Assembly (NCBI GenBank): GCA_014802435.1
Contig: JAAVCG010000006.1
Coordinates: 62,001 to 126,000, forward strand
DNA: 64,000 nucleotides
Direction of reading: 5' to 3'
Origin: Bacteroides sp.
GTDB lineage: Bacteria; Bacteroidota; Bacteroidia; Bacteroidales; Muribaculaceae
The notes beneath the pieces are model-generated. The model searched no databases, was not told the DNA's origin, and saw only the letters and a program-made list of their open reading frames with translations. Both the position numbers and the translations under genes were made by a program. Of the stretch, positions 60,529 through 64,000 are shown one piece after another; the stretch's first letter is position 1, and each line of letters starts with the position of its first letter.

Positions 60529-63174
60529 TTAGAATTCCTGACCGAGGACAAAGTGGAAGTGGCTTCCGCCAATCTTGTTGTTGGCGATATCGCGGTCAAA
60601 TCCGTAGCCCCAGTCAATGCCGAGCATGCCGACCATTGGCAGATAGACGCGCAGGCCGACGCCGGCAGAGCGCTTAACCTGGAAGGGGTTGAAATTCTTC
60701 ACTGTGGTCCAGGCATTGCCGGCTTCGGCAAAGGCCAGGCCATAGATAGTGGTGGTAGGCTGCAGGAGGAAGGGGAAGTGGAGCTCGACGCCAAAGCGGG
60801 TGTAGGCATATGAGGCCTCATATCTGGGGGTCAGGGCGCCGTTTTCATAGCCGCGCAGGGCAATGGTTTCCGTCGCATAGGTATAAGAGCCTGACATGCC
60901 GTCGCCGCCGACATAGAACGTTTCAAACGGGGTTCTCAGATATTTGTTCCATGAGCCGATAAGGCCGAAGTCGGCGCGGGTCATCAGCACGAGCGTATAT
61001 TTTCCGTCGGGATTGGTCAGCGGGGTGTAAGTGCGGGAGTTGAAGCGGAGTTTCCAGTATTCAATCCATTTATAGAGTTGCTTCTTGGAGGCCTCGTCAT
61101 CTTTCTCGGCGAGCTTCGCCCAGTTTGTTTTGGGCATGAAGAGTGATGCCGGGGGAGTCATTTGCAGGGAGAGCTGGAAAGTGGAGCCGCGGCGGGTGTA
61201 GAGCGGGTTGTCAATGCTGTTACGCGCCAGGCTCAGGCCGAGCACTACGGAGTGAGACGAGCCGTTCTGCATATAATAGAGGTAGGGCCAGTTTTTCAGT
61301 CCGTAATAGTTATAAGTCAGGTCAGCATTGAAGGTGAAATAGTCGTCGGGCCAGTTCAGACGCTTACCGAAGCCGACGGTGACACCGGCCATCTGGAGCC
61401 ATTTGTTGGGGTCATAGGCATCCTGATAGAGCGAGTTGCTGTCGCCATAACCGTAGCCGTAGCTTCCATAACCGTAGTTGTAGCCGTAGCCATAGTTATT
61501 GATTGCGTTCATGTAGTTTTTGCCATAGAAGCGCTCGGAGATGCCGGTGGTGCGGCTATAGAAGGCCGTTACGGAGAACGCATTGGGGCGTTTGCCGCCA
61601 AACCAGGGATCGAGGAAGCTGATCTGATAGGCCTGATAGTAACGGGCGTTGGTTTGCACGCTCAGCGAGAATGTCTGGCCGTCGCCCTGAGGAATCAGTC
61701 CCTTATAAGTTGAGGGATGGAAGAGATTGCGGATTGAGAAGTTGGTGAATTTCAGGCCTACCTTACCAATGAGGCCGGTCTGGCCCCAGCCCAGCGAGAG
61801 TTCAATCTGGTCATTGGCCTTGGAGACGAGGTTCCAGTTGATATCGACCGTTCCGTCGTCCTGATTGGGTTGAACGTCGGGGTTGACGCTTTCGGGGTCA
61901 AAATGGCCCATCTGCATGATTTCACGGGCGGAGCGCATCAGGTCATCGCGGCTGAAGAGCTGGCCGGGCTTGGTGCGGAGTTCGCGGCGCACTACTTTTT
62001 CATACAGTCGGTCATTACCGTTGATATTCACGGCGTTGATTCGGGCCTGCGGACCTTCAATCACACGCATTTCCAGGTCAATGGAGTCGCCATCAATGGT
62101 GCGTTCAACCTCGTCGATGTGTGAGAAGATGTAGCCCTGATTATAGTAGGCGTTGCTGACGGCGTCTTCATCCTCGCGCAGGCGCTTGTTGAGCAGCTTC
62201 TGGTTATAGACGTCGCCGGGCTTCATGTCCAGGGCCTGCTGCAGGCGGTCACTGGGATAGACCGTGTTGCCGACCCAGGTTATGTCGCGGATATAGTATT
62301 TTTTGCCTTCATCGAGGCTGATGTATATGTCAACCTTGCCGTTTTCGTTGGGCACTACGGAGTCAGCCGTAATCGTTGCGTCGCGATAGCCGTGTTCGTT
62401 ATATTTTTCAAGGATTCGGTCAAGGTCAGCTTCATAGTCGGCCTCGGTAAACTTCTTTTGGCTGAAGAGCTTGATGAGGTCGCTGCTCAGGTTGGTCTTC
62501 TTCATTGCGTTGCGGAGCTGGCGGTCAGTGAAGACTTCATTGCCGGTGAAAGTGATTGAGTTGACTTTGACCTTGTTAGACTTATCAACGGTGATGTTGA
62601 CAATCTGTTCGTTAGGCGCATTGAGCGCGTCAACGAGCTGGACGTCGATTTTGGCGTTATTGTAACCTTTTCCGCGATAATACTCGCTGATTTTGTTCTT
62701 GATAAGGTTGACAATATCAGGTGTAATCTGGTTTCCCTTGGTCAGATGGAGTTTTTCAATGATGTCGTCGCGCTCATTCTTTTTCATGCCGTAATAGTTC
62801 ACTTCATGAATTCGGGGCTGCTGGCGCAGGGCGTATTCAAGCCATACTTCATTGCCTACGGTCTTGGTAATCTTGACTTTGACCGTTGAGAAGAGCTTCT
62901 GGTCCATCAGGCGCTTGGCGGCATTGGTCAGTTCCGTTCCGGGCACTTCAATGCGGTCACCGACTTTCAGTCCGGCATAGTTCTTGACTATTTCGGGCAG
63001 ATAATTGTCGGCGCCGGTAACTTCAATGCCGGCAATGGTGTAGACCTTGGGCATTGCAGTGTAGATCACTTGCGGATTGAGAATCGTGTCATTCTGAGCG
63101 GCGGCTCCGAGAGCGGCTGTCAGGGCTACGGTCAATATTAAGGATAAGCGTTTGAGCATATGCGGAATGTTCAT
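60529..63174 (-). CDS. bamA: Outer membrane assembly factor BamA
   Basis: The 881-aa Omp85 protein has a signal peptide, five POTRA domains (about residues 40-440; YTIAGIEVTGADNYL opens the first) and a 16-stranded barrel ending in FHFVLGQEF with terminal Phe. An unusual Tyr/Gly-rich stretch in the barrel (about residues 553-580) has YG repeated many times and is likely an extracellular loop. The start overlaps the uppS stop by 4 nt. BamA inserts barrel proteins into the outer membrane. Confidence 0.95.
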   Translation of the reverse strand: MNIPHMLKRLSLILTVALTAALGAAAQNDTILNPQVIYTAMPKVYTIAGIEVTGADNYLPEIVKNYAGLKVGDRIEVPGTELTNAAKRLMDQKLFSTVKVKITKTVGNEVWLEYALRQQPRIHEVNYYGMKKNERDDIIEKLHLTKGNQITPDIVNLIKNKISEYYRGKGYNNAKIDVQLVDALNAPNEQIVNITVDKSNKVKVNSITFTGNEVFTDRQLRNAMKKTNLSSDLIKLFSQKKFTEADYEADLDRILEKYNEHGYRDATITADSVVPNENGKVDIYISLDEGKKYYIRDITWVGNTVYPSDRLQQALDMKPGDVYNQKLLNKRLREDEDAVSNAYYNQGYIFSHIDEVERTIDGDSIDLEMRVIEGPQARINAVNINGNDRLYEKVVRRELRTKPGQLFSRDDLMRSAREIMQMGHFDPESVNPDVQPNQDDGTVDINWNLVSKANDQIELSLGWGQTGLIGKVGLKFTNFSIRNLFHPSTYKGLIPQGDGQTFSLSVQTNARYYQAYQISFLDPWFGGKRPNAFSVTAFYSRTTGISERFYGKNYMNAINNYGYGYNYGYGSYGYGYGDSNSLYQDAYDPNKWLQMAGVTVGFGKRLNWPDDYFTFNADLTYNYYGLKNWPYLYYMQNGSSHSVVLGLSLARNSIDNPLYTRRGSTFQLSLQMTPPASLFMPKTNWAKLAEKDDEASKKQLYKWIEYWKLRFNSRTYTPLTNPDGKYTLVLMTRADFGLIGSWNKYLRTPFETFYVGGDGMSGSYTYATETIALRGYENGALTPRYEASYAYTRFGVELHFPFLLQPTTTIYGLAFAEAGNAWTTVKNFNPFQVKRSAGVGLRVYLPMVGMLGIDWGYGFDRDIANNKIGGSHFHFVLGQEF

Positions 63175-63932
63175 TTCGTGTTCAAGGTTACTTGGTCGCC
63201 GGTCAGGCCGAAGCGGCGCTGGCGAAGCTGATACGTTAGTATTGCGTCAAGAAATTCTTCTTTGCCGAAGTCGGGCCAGTAGAGCGGCGAGAAGTAGAGC
63301 TCCGAGTAGGCCAGTTGCCAGAGCAGATAGTTTGAGATTCGGCAGTCGCCACCGGTGCGGATAAGCAGGTCAGGGTCAGGCATTTCCGGGGCGGCCATTG
63401 CGGCGCTGACGGTTTGGGGGGTAATGTCGTCGGGGTTGAGCAGTCCGGCGGCGGCTTCCCGAGCCAGTTTGCGCACGGCCTCGGTTATTTCCCAGCGGCT
63501 GGAGTAGCTGATGGCAAGGTTCAGTTGAAGCCCGGTGCAATGGGAGGTTGCTTCAATGCAGCCGTCAAGCATGGCGCGGGTTTCAGAGGGGAGGCGGTCA
63601 AGGTCGCCCATCATCGTCAGGCGGACGTTGTTTTTAATCAGGTCAGGCGTTTCGCGCGCAATGGCGATGCCAACCAGGGCCATCAGCGCGTCAACTTCAG
63701 CCCGGGGGCGATTCCAGTTTTCAGTGCTGAAGGTGTAGAGCGTCAGGTGTGTAACCCCGATTTTAGAGGCGATTTCAGTGATGCTGCGAACGGTGTCGAC
63801 GCCGCGAACATGACCCTCGCTGCGGTCAAGTCCGCGCGACTTGGCCCAGCGGCCGTTGCCGTCCATGATGATTGCTACATGGGCGGGGATTCTGGTGGGG
63901 TCTATCTGATTTCTCTTTTCTTCGAGACTCAT
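63171..63932 (-). CDS. uppS: Isoprenyl transferase (undecaprenyl diphosphate synthase)
   Basis: The 253-aa cis-prenyltransferase makes the C55 carrier lipid for peptidoglycan and O-antigen. Signatures: IIMDGNGRWAKSRG (Asp24 catalytic), GHVRGVDTVR, TLYTFSTENWNRP and LLIRTGGDCRISNYLLWQLAY. It is the first complete gene of the uppS-bamA-ompH-ompH-pepT cluster. Confidence 0.96.
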   Translation of the reverse strand: MSLEEKRNQIDPTRIPAHVAIIMDGNGRWAKSRGLDRSEGHVRGVDTVRSITEIASKIGVTHLTLYTFSTENWNRPRAEVDALMALVGIAIARETPDLIKNNVRLTMMGDLDRLPSETRAMLDGCIEATSHCTGLQLNLAISYSSRWEITEAVRKLAREAAAGLLNPDDITPQTVSAAMAAPEMPDPDLLIRTGGDCRISNYLLWQLAYSELYFSPLYWPDFGKEEFLDAILTYQLRQRRFGLTGDQVTLNTK

Positions 63933-63961
63933 TTTCTGTGGGTTATAATGATTTGGTGGGG

Positions 63962-64000
63962 TTAATCAACGTAATGACAGGTTGAACAGCGGCGACCAAA
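63962..64000 (-). CDS. End of a gene cut by the right edge (tentative)
   Basis: On the reverse strand the frame from base 64000 reads FGRRCSTCHYVD and then stops at 63962-63964, 29 nt before the uppS start. In Bacteroidales a DUF6089-type outer membrane protein often precedes uppS and bamA, so this could be its tail. Two other frames are also open over this short stretch, so the reading is uncertain. Confidence 0.3.
   Translation of the reverse strand, partial: FGRRCSTCHYVD

Overview
The window reads as chromosome of a gut Bacteroidales bacterium, most likely a Muribaculaceae (S24-7) member; this is inference. The reasons are Bacteroidetes promoters (TTTG, about 20 bp, TAnnTTTG) before many genes, an aspT-asdA pair, a C10 peptidase, OmpH/BamA and LptC clusters with Bacteroidales gene order, four secreted proteins sharing a YDLQGRR C-terminal tag, and a GC content that looks moderately high for the phylum. 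No rRNA, CRISPR array, prophage or transposase gene was found.

Layout. 1-3050 is an AT-richer accessory patch: a truncated gene, two unknown genes, and a PD-(D/E)XK-like nuclease translationally coupled to an unknown partner, followed by a decayed interspersed repeat. 3061-7195 holds two divergent secreted proteins. 7424-14262 runs forward: cupin sugar epimerase-like protein, miaA, dnaE, thioredoxin, DUF4301. 14268-22285 is a nine-gene reverse cluster (divIC-like, membrane protein, coaX, OMP, lptC, corC-like, acyl-CoA ligase, LMW phosphatase, FtsX-like permease), most neighbours overlapping. 22488-26604 is parA-parB-DUF5683-mltD, then an OMP, two identical tRNA-Glu genes flanking rpsT, and recO. 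28660-34785 reads in reverse: mreD, mrdA, rodA, C10 peptidase. 36285-41565 in reverse is pta-ackA-ddh-surE-polyprenyl synthase-small membrane protein. 41807-44953 is a 1048-aa secreted protein. 47043-50588 has manA facing phoH-purC-menG. 52339-63932 is all reverse: uppS-bamA-ompH-ompH-pepT, a MINPP-like phosphatase, aspT-asdA and prfA.

How the genes work together. Core metabolism includes acetate/ATP production (pta-ackA), aspartate-to-alanine decarboxylation coupled to exchange (aspT-asdA), menaquinone (menG), purines (purC), CoA (coaX) and the DAP branch of lysine/peptidoglycan synthesis (ddh). Envelope construction is represented by uppS, polyprenyl synthase, the mreD-mrdA-rodA elongasome genes, LptC, BamA and its OmpH chaperones.

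The most unusual signal is a promoter architecture. Three AAA+/DUF4143 ATPase genes (34996, 45491, 52213) each have a different minisatellite (23, 33 and 29 bp units) whose gene-proximal unit contains or ends in the predicted -33 box. Related short arrays sit just upstream of the parA promoter and in the leader of the cupin gene. In addition, at least five genes (dnaE, divIC, manA, phoH, prfA) carry the -7 box only 4-7 nt before the start codon, which predicts leaderless mRNAs. A 260-bp MITE-like element with 33-bp perfect inverted termini lies at 50745-51004, with related fragments near 2751 and 45285, always next to accessory genes.

All calls come from reading the sequence; no database search was run.
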